From Sedimentisphaerales bacterium (lineage in GTDB: Bacteria > Planctomycetota > Phycisphaerae > Sedimentisphaerales > Anaerohalosphaeraceae), in the NCBI GenBank assembly GCA_016930745.1, contig JAFGGE010000029.1:1-50748 (forward strand): DNA of 50,748 nucleotides. Direction: 5' to 3'. Positions 18,772-26,442 of this stretch are shown here, in pieces (the first letter of the stretch is position 1; each line of letters starts with the position of its first letter). The notes below the pieces were generated by a model. That model made no database searches. It saw only the letters and a program-made list of their open reading frames with translations, and had not been told where the DNA came from. Position numbers and translations under genes: made by a program.

Positions 18772-19155
18772 TTATTTGATATGTTCGGCCACGGTTCTGA
18801 GCAGCACCTCGGGCTTGACCGGTTTTTCCAGAAACGCCTTGACCGGCAGCCAGGTCTCATCCGGTTCAAAACCGAACGGCAGATTCATTTCCTTTCGTAC
18901 GCCGCTGACCATCACGACAGGCGTGCCTTTCAGTTGTTCGGCTTCATTCAACTGCCGGGCCACGTTGAATCCTTCATCCTTGGTGGTCATCATCACATCC
19001 AGCAGGATCAGGTCGGGCGTTTGTGTTTTCGCCGCTTCGACACCCTCTTCGCCGTTGGAAGCGGTGTAGACATCGTACCCCTTTGCTTCCAGCAGATTGG
19101 CCATCGACTCGACCAGATCGATGTCGTCATCAATGATCAGAACCTTTTTCGCCAT
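18772..19155 (-). CDS. Single-domain response regulator in the hydrogenase operon
   Basis: 127 residues from ATG 19155, which has AAAGGAGA 5 nt upstream (a longer frame to 19215 has no such site). It is a receiver domain: acidic pair in VLIIDDDIDLV, phospho-acceptor Asp53 in LILLDVMM, Ser in VVMVSG and Lys in FLEKPVKPE. Between the Ser and Lys motifs is a longer than usual segment (KEMNLPFGFEPDETWLPV) rich in acidic and aromatic residues. There is no output domain, so it acts by protein contact. The likely partner is the histidine kinase at the other end of the same operon (inference). It lies between hydC and hydG. Confidence 0.87.
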   Translation of the reverse strand: MAKKVLIIDDDIDLVESMANLLEAKGYDVYTASNGEEGVEAAKTQTPDLILLDVMMTTKDEGFNVARQLNEAEQLKGTPVVMVSGVRKEMNLPFGFEPDETWLPVKAFLEKPVKPEVLLRTVAEHIK

Positions 19156-19244
19156 TCTATTCTCCTTTGTCTTTTTGTTTTCTACCGGCATGCGGGACCA
19201 CGCCTCATGCCGCACCTTTTATCGTATGGTTTGTCCCGTCTCTT

Positions 19245-19748
19245 TTACGCCGTTTTTCCCCGAGCGGCTTTGCGATAGCGATGGATCAGTTCGACGACCG
19301 ATTTGGCGGTCAATTCCCCATGAATCTTGCCGTCGATCATAATCACCGGGGCGATCCCGCAGGCCCCCAGACAGCGGGCTTCCTGCAGCGTAAAAAGCCG
19401 ATCCTCGCTTGTTTGGCCTACCTGGATTTGAAGCTCTCTCTTGATGGCTTCCAGCACATCATGAGCGCCTTTGACATAACAGGCGGTTCCCATGCAGACG
19501 CTGATGACGTGTTTGCCAATCGGCTTCAGATTGAAATAGTGATAAAACGTCGCCACGCCCCAGATATGGGCCGTAGGGAGATTCATTTCCTGGGCGACAA
19601 AATCCATCACCTCGCGCGGCACATAGCCAAACAGGCCCTGCACATAATGCAGGACGGCGATCAGATAGGATGTCGGATACGGCTGCTGTTTGACCCGGTC
19701 GATATACGCCTTGATCTGGTCCATTTTTTCCTGTGTTATTTCACTCAT
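19245..19748 (-). CDS. hydC: HydC / NuoE-like [2Fe-2S] subunit of the bifurcating hydrogenase
   Basis: 167 residues from ATG 19748, preceded by GGGAG at 8-nt spacing. The frame is open to 20150, but that part overlaps hydA. It is a thioredoxin-fold [2Fe-2S] protein: PTSYLIAVLHYVQGLFGYVP, the first Cys pair in VCMGTACYVKG and the second in ARCLGACGIAPVIMI, as in NuoE and HydC. It carries electrons between HydB and HydA. It comes directly after hydA, separated by 19 bp. Confidence 0.92.
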   Translation of the reverse strand: MSEITQEKMDQIKAYIDRVKQQPYPTSYLIAVLHYVQGLFGYVPREVMDFVAQEMNLPTAHIWGVATFYHYFNLKPIGKHVISVCMGTACYVKGAHDVLEAIKRELQIQVGQTSEDRLFTLQEARCLGACGIAPVIMIDGKIHGELTAKSVVELIHRYRKAARGKTA

Positions 19749-19767
19749 CAATGTACTCCCGCTTTCC

Positions 19768-21552
19768 TTAATAAATGGCCCTGTCGGGGATGATGCCCCT
19801 GGGCAATTTGGCCTGATAATGCGTATGCAGGTACTTGTGTGAAGTCGCGCTGAGGGGTCGCTGCAGAAATTCACGGTAGAGCTTCTGGATATCCGGATTA
19901 TCATGGCTTCGCCGAATGGTCTTGCCCCGATCCAGATCATAGAGCGCTTTGGCTCGTTTTTGCAGGACTTCTTCATCGAGGGGAATCGAGTTGGCCCCGG
20001 CATAGGGTTGTCCGCCGCCCCCGATACATCCGCCCGGACAGCCCATGATCTCGACAAACTGATACCGGCCGGGATCCATGCGAACCAGGTCCAGCAGGCC
20101 GCAGGCGTTGCCGAGGCCATGAGCCACGGCGACGCGAAGTTCCTGACCATCCATTTGTATAGCCGCTTCTTTGATCCCCTGAAGGCCCCGAATGTTTTCC
20201 AATTCGATATCGACCAATGTTTCGCCGGTATAGAGCTCGTACGCGGTTCGGATGGCCGCTTCCATAACCCCGCCGGTAGTGCCGAAAATGGCGCCGGCGC
20301 CGGAACTGAGCCCTAATGGGGCGTCGGTCTTTTCCGGCTCAATATTCAGAAAATCGATCCCGGCGGACTTGATCATCCACGCCGTCTCGCGGGTGGTGAC
20401 GACGATATCCACGCCCCGGAGTCCGTCGAACATCAGCTCGGGGCGATCGGCTTCGTATTTCTTGGCCGTGCAGCACATCACGGCGACACTGAGAATCTTC
20501 TTCGGATCGACCTGAATTTTTTCGGCAAAATAGCTTTTGATCATCGCCCCGTTCATGCTCATCGGAGATTTACACGTACTGACGTTATCGATCAGATCCG
20601 GATAAAACTGTTCCATGCATTTCATCCACGCGCTGGAACAGGAGGTAATCATGGGCAGCTTGCCTTTGTTCTGAATACGTTCCAGAAACTCGCTGGCTTC
20701 TTCCATGATGGTCAGGTCGGCGGCGAACTGCGTATCAAAAATGTAATCGAATCCCAGCTTGCGAAGGGCCGCCACCAACTGGCCTTCCATATTGTGGCCC
20801 GGCTCCAGACCAAACGCCTCGCCGATGGCCGCACGAACCGAAGGGGCGAACTGAACCACTTTGACCAGGCCCGGATCGTTCAATCGTTCGAACAGCTCCT
20901 GCGTGTAGCTTTTTTCCACAAAGGCCGCTGTCGGACAGACATTAATGCATTGTCCACAGGTCGTGCAAACCGACTCGCTGAACGGCATGTTATAAGCCGG
21001 CATCACAACCGTACGAAATCCGCGATAGGCCTGGCTGAGGTTGTGGACATGCTGAATCTCGCTGCATATCCTCACGCAGCGCCCGCAAAGAATGCACTTG
21101 TTCGGATTTCGCACGACCGCCTGGCTGGACAGGTCTTCGTCATAGTTTTTCCTCTCGCCTTCGAAATGACGCGCCTTGATCCCCATGCTGTAGGACAGCC
21201 GCTGCAGTTCACAGTTCCCATTTCGGTCGCAAATGTGGCAGTCCAGCGGATGGTTGTCCAGAATGAGTTCCACAATGTCTCTTCGGGCGCGCCGCAATTC
21301 GGGCGTGTTGGTCCGGATCTTCATGCCGTCGTTTACGGGATAGGAGCAGGAAGCGACATAATTCTTCATGCCCTCGACCTCGACGATGCATACCCGGCAG
21401 GCCCCTTCAATGCTCAGTTTGGGATGATAGCATAGACGGGGGATATGGAAACCGAGTTTATCGGCCGCCTGCATGATCGTCTGGCCGGGATCGACCTTGT
21501 ATGGTTTGTCGTTGATATGGATTGTTATCGATTTACCCATGTTCTTCCTCAT
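19768..21552 (-). CDS. hydA: [FeFe] hydrogenase catalytic subunit HydA (group A, HydABC type)
   Basis: 594 residues. Order: N-terminal [2Fe-2S] domain (LCYHPKLSIEGACRVC, then C69), His-ligated [4Fe-4S] site (HPLDCHICDRNGNC, 101-114), two-cluster ferredoxin domain (CILCGRCVRIC 153-163; CTTCGQCINVC 196-206), H-cluster domain, and C-terminal small-subunit-like helix (PDIQKLYREFL). The H-cluster motifs are unusual: L1 reads TSCSSAW (303-309) where the textbook form is TSCCPxW, and L2 reads MCCTAKKYE (359-367) instead of MPC. L3 is normal (EIMGCPGGCIGGGGQP). The ATG at 21552 overlaps the hydB stop as ATGA; ATG 21540 has AGGAAG upstream and may be the true start. With HydB and HydC it would couple NADH and ferredoxin to H2. 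Confidence 0.93.
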   Translation of the reverse strand: MRKNMGKSITIHINDKPYKVDPGQTIMQAADKLGFHIPRLCYHPKLSIEGACRVCIVEVEGMKNYVASCSYPVNDGMKIRTNTPELRRARRDIVELILDNHPLDCHICDRNGNCELQRLSYSMGIKARHFEGERKNYDEDLSSQAVVRNPNKCILCGRCVRICSEIQHVHNLSQAYRGFRTVVMPAYNMPFSESVCTTCGQCINVCPTAAFVEKSYTQELFERLNDPGLVKVVQFAPSVRAAIGEAFGLEPGHNMEGQLVAALRKLGFDYIFDTQFAADLTIMEEASEFLERIQNKGKLPMITSCSSAWMKCMEQFYPDLIDNVSTCKSPMSMNGAMIKSYFAEKIQVDPKKILSVAVMCCTAKKYEADRPELMFDGLRGVDIVVTTRETAWMIKSAGIDFLNIEPEKTDAPLGLSSGAGAIFGTTGGVMEAAIRTAYELYTGETLVDIELENIRGLQGIKEAAIQMDGQELRVAVAHGLGNACGLLDLVRMDPGRYQFVEIMGCPGGCIGGGGQPYAGANSIPLDEEVLQKRAKALYDLDRGKTIRRSHDNPDIQKLYREFLQRPLSATSHKYLHTHYQAKLPRGIIPDRAIY

Positions 21553-23339
21553 GCTTTGACTATCGCGTCAAATTTACAGGTCGTAAAACATTGTCCGCAT
21601 TTAATGCAGGTCTCCTGGTTGATGGCATGCCGTTCCTGCCGTTTGCCGGAAATGGCGTTGACCGGACAGACGCGCCGACAGGCCCCGCATCCGATGCATT
21701 TTTCCGTAATTTCATAGGTCACCAGAGCGGAACATATTCCCGCACGGCACTTCTTTTGAAAAATGTGTTCTTCGTACTCATGACGGAAATTCTTCAGAGT
21801 GCTCAGCACGGGATTGGGGGCTGACTGGCCCAATCCGCAAAGCGACGCCTTTTTGATCATTTGGCCCAGGCGTTCCAGTTTTTCAATATCCCCTTCTTTT
21901 CCGTTGCCTTCGGTGATGCGGGTCAGGATTTCCAGCATCCGTTTGGTGCCGCCACGGCAGGGGGTGCATTTCCCGCAGGATTCATCCTGTGTGAACTCCA
22001 GGAAAAATTTGGCCAGATTCACCATGCAGGAATCCTCGTCGATGACGATCATCCCCCCCGAGCCCATAATCGATCCGGCGGCGGCCAGAGACTCGTAATC
22101 GATCTGGGTGTCCAGATATTCTTCCGGCAGACAGCCCCCGGAGGGGCCGCCGGTCTGGACGGCCTTGAATTTTTTCCCGTTGGGAATGCCGCCCCCGATG
22201 TCATAGATGATTTCCCGAAGTGTTGTTCCCATCGGCACTTCAATTAAACCGGTATTATGCACTTTTCCGGCCAGCGCAAAGACCTTGGTGCCTTTGCTGG
22301 TCTCGGTGCCGACGGTGCTGAACCATTCGCCGCCGTCGAGCATGATCACCGGAATATTAGCCCACGTCTCGACGTTGTTGATCAGGGTGGGTTTGCCGAA
22401 CAGGCCTTTGACGGACGGATAAGGCGGGCGCGGCGTGGGCATGCCGCGGCGCCCTTCGATGGAATGGATCAGGGCGGTTTCCTCTCCGCAGACAAAGGCG
22501 CCTGCCCCGAGGCGGATTTCCATATCGAATGAAAAATCGCTGCCTAAAATTCTCTTGCCCAGAAGTCCGTTTTCCCGGGCGGCTGCGATCGCCTTTTCCA
22601 GCCGCTGGATCGCCAGGGGATATTCCGCCCGGATGTAAACGATTCCTTTGGCGGCGCCGATCGCATACCCTCCGATGATGATCCCCTCCAGAACCGTATG
22701 GGGATCCCCCTCGATCGCGCTGCGATCCATAAAGGCGCCGGGATCCCCTTCATCGGCATTGCAGATCACATATTTTTCATTGCCGGTTTCGCGGGCGGTG
22801 AATTCCCATTTCAAACCGGTGGGAAAACCCGCACCGCCTCGACCGCGAAGGCCGGATTTCTTCACTTCGTCGATCACTTCCCGCGGGCTCATGGCGGTCA
22901 GGACCTTGGCCAAAGCCTCATAGCCTCGGACGGACAGATAATCGTCGATTTTCTCAGGATCGATAATCCCGCAGTTTCGCAGGGCGATCCGCATCTGTCG
23001 ACCGAAGAAATCCACGTCTCCGAAAATCCGGAAAAAACGGTTATACAGGTGGTCTTCCTGGACCGCCAGCCGGGCCACAGGACGTCGGCGGACCAGATGT
23101 TCCTGCACTATTTCCGGGATATCCTGTACCGTTACGCCGCCATAGATAGTATAGCCCGGATTGACGATCAGGATCGGGCCCTTGGAGCACATGCCCAGAC
23201 ACCCCGAAATGTGGATGCCTACTTCATCGCTCAGGCCCTGATTTTTAAGCTCGGTCTCCAGCGCATCACGGATCGCCCGGCTGTTTTTATAGATGCAGGT
23301 CGGGCCGTCGCACAGAGTTAAGATGGATTTAGCGCGCAC
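21549..23339 (-). CDS. hydB: HydB / NuoF-like NADH- and FMN-binding hydrogenase subunit
   Basis: 596 residues, GTG start at 23339 with AAAGGAAA upstream. An N-terminal thioredoxin-like [2Fe-2S] domain (LCDGPTC; GCLGMCSKGP) is followed by the NuoF core: FMN site LRGRGGAGFPTG, NADH site FVCGEETALIHSIEGRRG, SLBB region, and [4Fe-4S] motif ESCGKCTPCRGGT. The C-terminus carries an extra two-cluster ferredoxin (CIGCGACRRVCP and CIKCGQCFTTCK). This is the architecture of HydB in electron-bifurcating hydrogenases, where FMN handles NAD(H) and ferredoxin. Its stop overlaps the hydA ATG. Confidence 0.94.
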   Translation of the reverse strand: MRAKSILTLCDGPTCIYKNSRAIRDALETELKNQGLSDEVGIHISGCLGMCSKGPILIVNPGYTIYGGVTVQDIPEIVQEHLVRRRPVARLAVQEDHLYNRFFRIFGDVDFFGRQMRIALRNCGIIDPEKIDDYLSVRGYEALAKVLTAMSPREVIDEVKKSGLRGRGGAGFPTGLKWEFTARETGNEKYVICNADEGDPGAFMDRSAIEGDPHTVLEGIIIGGYAIGAAKGIVYIRAEYPLAIQRLEKAIAAARENGLLGKRILGSDFSFDMEIRLGAGAFVCGEETALIHSIEGRRGMPTPRPPYPSVKGLFGKPTLINNVETWANIPVIMLDGGEWFSTVGTETSKGTKVFALAGKVHNTGLIEVPMGTTLREIIYDIGGGIPNGKKFKAVQTGGPSGGCLPEEYLDTQIDYESLAAAGSIMGSGGMIVIDEDSCMVNLAKFFLEFTQDESCGKCTPCRGGTKRMLEILTRITEGNGKEGDIEKLERLGQMIKKASLCGLGQSAPNPVLSTLKNFRHEYEEHIFQKKCRAGICSALVTYEITEKCIGCGACRRVCPVNAISGKRQERHAINQETCIKCGQCFTTCKFDAIVKA

Positions 23340-23357
23340 CGCAGTTTCCTTTCCGTG

Positions 23358-23714
23358 TTAAATGAGCCATTCTTCGATCACCTCATTGTTTTTGAGGTGG
23401 CGTTCGATAATTTGGCGGGCCCGTTCGGGTGTTACCTTGCCGTATTTTACCGGAATTTTGCCTTCTTCCACGATTTCCACAGTCGGCTCGAGGTTACATC
23501 GTCCGGCACAACCCTTCTGGCTCAGGTAGACATCTTTCAGTCCTCCTTTGGCGATGGATTGACGAAAGACCTCCATGACCTCTTTCGAGCCGGCGGCAAT
23601 CTCGCATGTGGCCATACCCACATAGACTCGTTTTGTCGAGAGATACCCCCGGCCGATAATCCGGGCGACGGCTTCGGCCCGCTTTTTCTTGATAATATCC
23701 AGCGGCGTCACCAC
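23358..23714 (-). CDS. Small thioredoxin-like [2Fe-2S] protein of the hydrogenase operon
   Basis: 118 residues. I place the start at GTG 23714, because an AAAGGAG lies 8 nt upstream (inside the last codons of the kinase gene) and the GTG follows the kinase stop by 1 nt; an ATG at 23750 in the same frame would overlap the kinase by 35 bp. The fold is that of the [2Fe-2S] thioredoxin-like ferredoxins, with Cys in VGMATCEIAAGS and a second set in SQKGCAGRCNLEPTVEI. It resembles the N-terminal domain of HydB and small proteins often encoded before it. Probably an additional electron carrier or a subunit of the complex. Confidence 0.82.
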   Translation of the reverse strand: MVTPLDIIKKKRAEAVARIIGRGYLSTKRVYVGMATCEIAAGSKEVMEVFRQSIAKGGLKDVYLSQKGCAGRCNLEPTVEIVEEGKIPVKYGKVTPERARQIIERHLKNNEVIEEWLI

Positions 23715-23715
23715 C

Positions 23716-25560
23716 TTATTGGCTCCTTTCAAACATAAGGATAAAGACATTTCCCTTTTCTTCGGGTTTCACATCGATAGACCCGCCATGGGCTTCGACA
23801 ATCTGTTTGGTGATATACAATCCCAGACCCGTGCCCTTGACTTTTTTCTTTTCCGGCACATCCAGCCGGCTGAATTTCTTAAACAATCTTGCCCGGTCGG
23901 CTTCCGTAATGGGCCGCCCGTCATTGTAGACATCGAGGATGATTCGATGCTCCTCGACGCGGCTGCGCAGTTCGATCCGCCCTCCCTCAACGCCATACTT
24001 GGCGGCATTGTTGACCAGATTGTTGGCTACGATCAGCAACAGATCGGCATCGGCCGCCATTTCCAGCTTCTCATCGAGATGGTTCTCCACCCGCATATGT
24101 TTATCGGAAATCAATTTGGCAAACGTCTCCAGAGAAACATCAAAAATGTCGGCTCTGAGACGCACCATGGTCCGGTTCAGCTCCAGATTCCCCCGTTCGA
24201 TACGGCTGAGATTGAGAAACTTTTTCACCGTAGCGCCAAGATAATCCAGATTCCGGCAGATCGAGTCAATGGCTCGTTTCTGCTTGAAATTGATCATTCC
24301 GAGGAAGCCGTCCCGGATGGAATAGGCGTTCATGATCGCCGAGGCCAGCAGCCCCTTGAGTTCATGAGCCACAAATCCGATCAACTCGACATAACTGCGG
24401 TTGGATTCGGCCAGTTTTTCATTCGAAATCCGAAGATGTGTCTCCCGTTCGTCCAGCCTGGCGCTCATTTCATTGAAGGCCGTAGCCAGTTCATCCAGTT
24501 CGATAACGCCTCCGCCGCTGGCGATGGCGCCGCGGACATCGCCATGCGAGATTTGCTGCGTGGCTCGAATCATGCTGGTCAGGGGACGGGAAATCATTCC
24601 GGAAAGGATGTAAGATAAAGCCAGCCCAAGCAGAATGGCAATGCCGATGATGCCCATAAAGACGAACAGGACTCTGGCGTTGCTGTCGCTGAAGGGTTTT
24701 TCCAAAATCCCTACGTACAGGATGCCGATTACATCTCCTTCTATATCCCGGATGGGTTCGTAAGCCGTCTTATACCAGTCGTTCACGACAAACGCCCGGT
24801 CCTGCCAGTTCTGGCCCTGTTCGACCACACGGCGATACACTTGCTCGGAAACCCTCGTGCCAATGGCGCGTTTGCCTTTGTCCGTCAACACATTCGTAGA
24901 GATGCGCACATCGTCCTGAAAAATGGTGACCGTGCCGATCAGTTTGTCTTCATACATCTCCCGGCCGAATACCAATTCTCGAATCCGATCAACCAGTTCA
25001 TAATCCTGATTGATCGTCCTGCCGCCATACAGAATCGCCTCCACCTGACCGTCTTTGGCGAACAAAGGCATCGCATATTCCTTGGCCATGGCCTGATGGA
25101 GGGCGTGACGATCCGTCGGTCGGGCATGCGGAGTCGCCTGGATCAAAATATTCGCGCGCTCCCGAATATCGACAGGCATCTGCTCCAGTTCCCGGGCGTC
25201 AATGATTCTTGTGCCGCCCACGGAGGTCCGGATTTCCAACGCTTTTCGCACAATTTCGCTTGGACTTGTCAGGGCTTCGTCGGAGGACACACGGAACAGA
25301 TAATGAAGCCGAAGTTTTTCCCGCAGCGTCAGGAGGTCCTGTTGGGGATCGATCAATGCAAACGCCTGTCCGATTCGATCGATTTCCGTCTGATAGACGC
25401 TCCTGGCGCTGCGGAGGTCTCGCTGCACATCTTTCTGGATGCGCTCCAGGATCTGGTTCTGAACGACGGAGTATCCCAGACTGAAGATGCAAAGTCCCAG
25501 CACCGCGACTACAGTGACAAAGGAAAGAAACAATCGTGTTTTCAGGCTCCTGTGTCTCAT
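23716..25560 (-). CDS. Membrane sensor histidine kinase (Cache-HAMP-HisKA-HATPase)
   Basis: 614 residues. TM1 ~11-32, extracytoplasmic domain ~33-290 whose second half resembles a single-Cache fold (IGTVTIFQDDVRISTNVL to IRDIEGDVIGILYVGILEKPF), TM2 ~296-320, HAMP ~320-375, HisKA with phospho-acceptor His399 in GFVAHELKGLL, and HATPase with N-box NNLVNNAAKYG, DVYNDGRP and GTGLGLYITKQIVEAHGG. The H-box is HELK rather than the usual HELR/HE(I/L)xxP. The Cache domain suggests sensing of a small molecule outside the membrane. Its ATG overlaps the rex stop (ATGA) and its own stop is next to the downstream GTG, so it is translationally embedded in the hydrogenase operon. The receiver at 18772-19155 is the candidate partner. 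Confidence 0.9.
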   Translation of the reverse strand: MRHRSLKTRLFLSFVTVVAVLGLCIFSLGYSVVQNQILERIQKDVQRDLRSARSVYQTEIDRIGQAFALIDPQQDLLTLREKLRLHYLFRVSSDEALTSPSEIVRKALEIRTSVGGTRIIDARELEQMPVDIRERANILIQATPHARPTDRHALHQAMAKEYAMPLFAKDGQVEAILYGGRTINQDYELVDRIRELVFGREMYEDKLIGTVTIFQDDVRISTNVLTDKGKRAIGTRVSEQVYRRVVEQGQNWQDRAFVVNDWYKTAYEPIRDIEGDVIGILYVGILEKPFSDSNARVLFVFMGIIGIAILLGLALSYILSGMISRPLTSMIRATQQISHGDVRGAIASGGGVIELDELATAFNEMSARLDERETHLRISNEKLAESNRSYVELIGFVAHELKGLLASAIMNAYSIRDGFLGMINFKQKRAIDSICRNLDYLGATVKKFLNLSRIERGNLELNRTMVRLRADIFDVSLETFAKLISDKHMRVENHLDEKLEMAADADLLLIVANNLVNNAAKYGVEGGRIELRSRVEEHRIILDVYNDGRPITEADRARLFKKFSRLDVPEKKKVKGTGLGLYITKQIVEAHGGSIDVKPEEKGNVFILMFERSQ

Positions 25561-26189
25561 GCTTTTCTGGCTTTTTGCCCTGCACTGACAAAATAGATCA
25601 GGTTTTCAATTTCCAATTCCAGATTGATATTATTGACAACCACATCCTCGCCCCCGCGCAACTGAATGGGAGCGAAATTGAGAATTCCCTTGATACCCGC
25701 CGTGATCATCAGTTCGGCCACCTGCTGGGCCGCCATATCCGGGACGGCCAGGATGCCGATTTTTATATCCTTTTCCTGCACATAGGAACAGAGTTCTTCC
25801 AAAGGAAGAATCGGAATATCGGAATTCCGGCTATATTTGGCCGGGTCGATATCAAAAGCGGCAGACACTTCGATTCCTCCCACTGCAAAACCCTTATAAC
25901 GCAGCAGGGCCGCTCCTATCCGGCCGGCGCCTACGATAACTACTTTTTGGATCTCGTTTTTTCCTAATACTTCACCTAACTGATCGATCAGATCATCCAC
26001 ATGGTAGCCGGCCCGCTTGTTGCCGGTGACCCCGAAAAGACTGAAGTCTTTGCGAACCTGAGCAGGGCTGACACCCGCCGCATCGCCCAGATTATCACTG
26101 AAGACCTTCTTGAATCCCAGGGCCTTGAGTCGTTTCAGGGCATTTTTGTAGGTGGACAGCCTTACAATACAAGCTCTGTTTGCTACCAT
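25557..26189 (-). CDS. rex: Redox-sensing transcriptional repressor Rex
   Basis: 210 residues, standard length. The N-terminal winged helix (RLSTYKNALKRLKALG, then SDNLGDAAGVSPAQVRKDFSLFG) matches Rex proteins. The Rossmann NAD(H)-binding motif is VVIVGAGRIGAALL. The C-terminal domain-swapped helix is GILNFAPIQL followed by the final helix. Rex senses NADH/NAD+ and represses fermentative and hydrogenase genes when NADH is low. First gene of the hydrogenase operon, with AGGAAG upstream of the ATG. A matching operator lies in its own promoter region, so autoregulation is likely. Confidence 0.94.
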   Translation of the reverse strand: MVANRACIVRLSTYKNALKRLKALGFKKVFSDNLGDAAGVSPAQVRKDFSLFGVTGNKRAGYHVDDLIDQLGEVLGKNEIQKVVIVGAGRIGAALLRYKGFAVGGIEVSAAFDIDPAKYSRNSDIPILPLEELCSYVQEKDIKIGILAVPDMAAQQVAELMITAGIKGILNFAPIQLRGGEDVVVNNINLELEIENLIYFVSAGQKARKA

Positions 26190-26276
26190 AACCCTGCTTC
26201 CTAAAAGTCAAGAATATCCAATAAAACCTACACTCTAACACACCACTTACGTACCATCTGCACTTAATATAAGAAA

Positions 26277-26305
26277 AGTATATCACAAGAAATCGCATTC
26301 GTCAA
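26277..26305 (-). promoter_or_regulatory. Promoter of the rex-hyd operon
   Basis: On the minus strand TTGACG (26300-26305), a 17-bp spacer and TATACT (26277-26282). The predicted transcription start is ~80 nt before the rex ATG. It lies in an AT-rich 253-bp gap between the sialidase-like gene and rex. Confidence 0.68.
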
Positions 26306-26312
26306 CATAATA

Positions 26313-26328
26313 TGTGAAATATTTCACA
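26313..26328. promoter_or_regulatory. Rex operator (ROP) palindrome
   Basis: TGTGAAATATTTCACA is a perfect 16-bp inverted repeat and matches the published Rex consensus TTGTGAAnnnnTTCACAA at all core positions. It ends 8 bp upstream of the -35 hexamer of the rex promoter. A further TTGTGA half-site lies inside the promoter spacer on the same strand. Confidence 0.75.
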
Positions 26329-26442
26329 GAAAAAGAAAAAATAAATACACGATAAATATATTTTTTTTCAATTGAACCAAAAAACTCAACCGAAAAAGCT
26401 TCATTAAATGTAAAATATTACAAAATAACAACTTATGTTAAA

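Noticed and set aside
19749..20150. HydC extended upstream to 20150
   Set aside because: That part lies inside the hydA coding sequence and the ATG at 19748 has a well-placed ribosome-binding site and the family's N-terminus.
26409..26422. TGTAA-AATA-TTACA inverted repeat near rex as a second Rex operator
   Set aside because: The arms lack the GTGAA core and the spacing is 2 bp short of the Rex consensus; it lies ~100 bp from the promoter, near the end of the sialidase-like gene.
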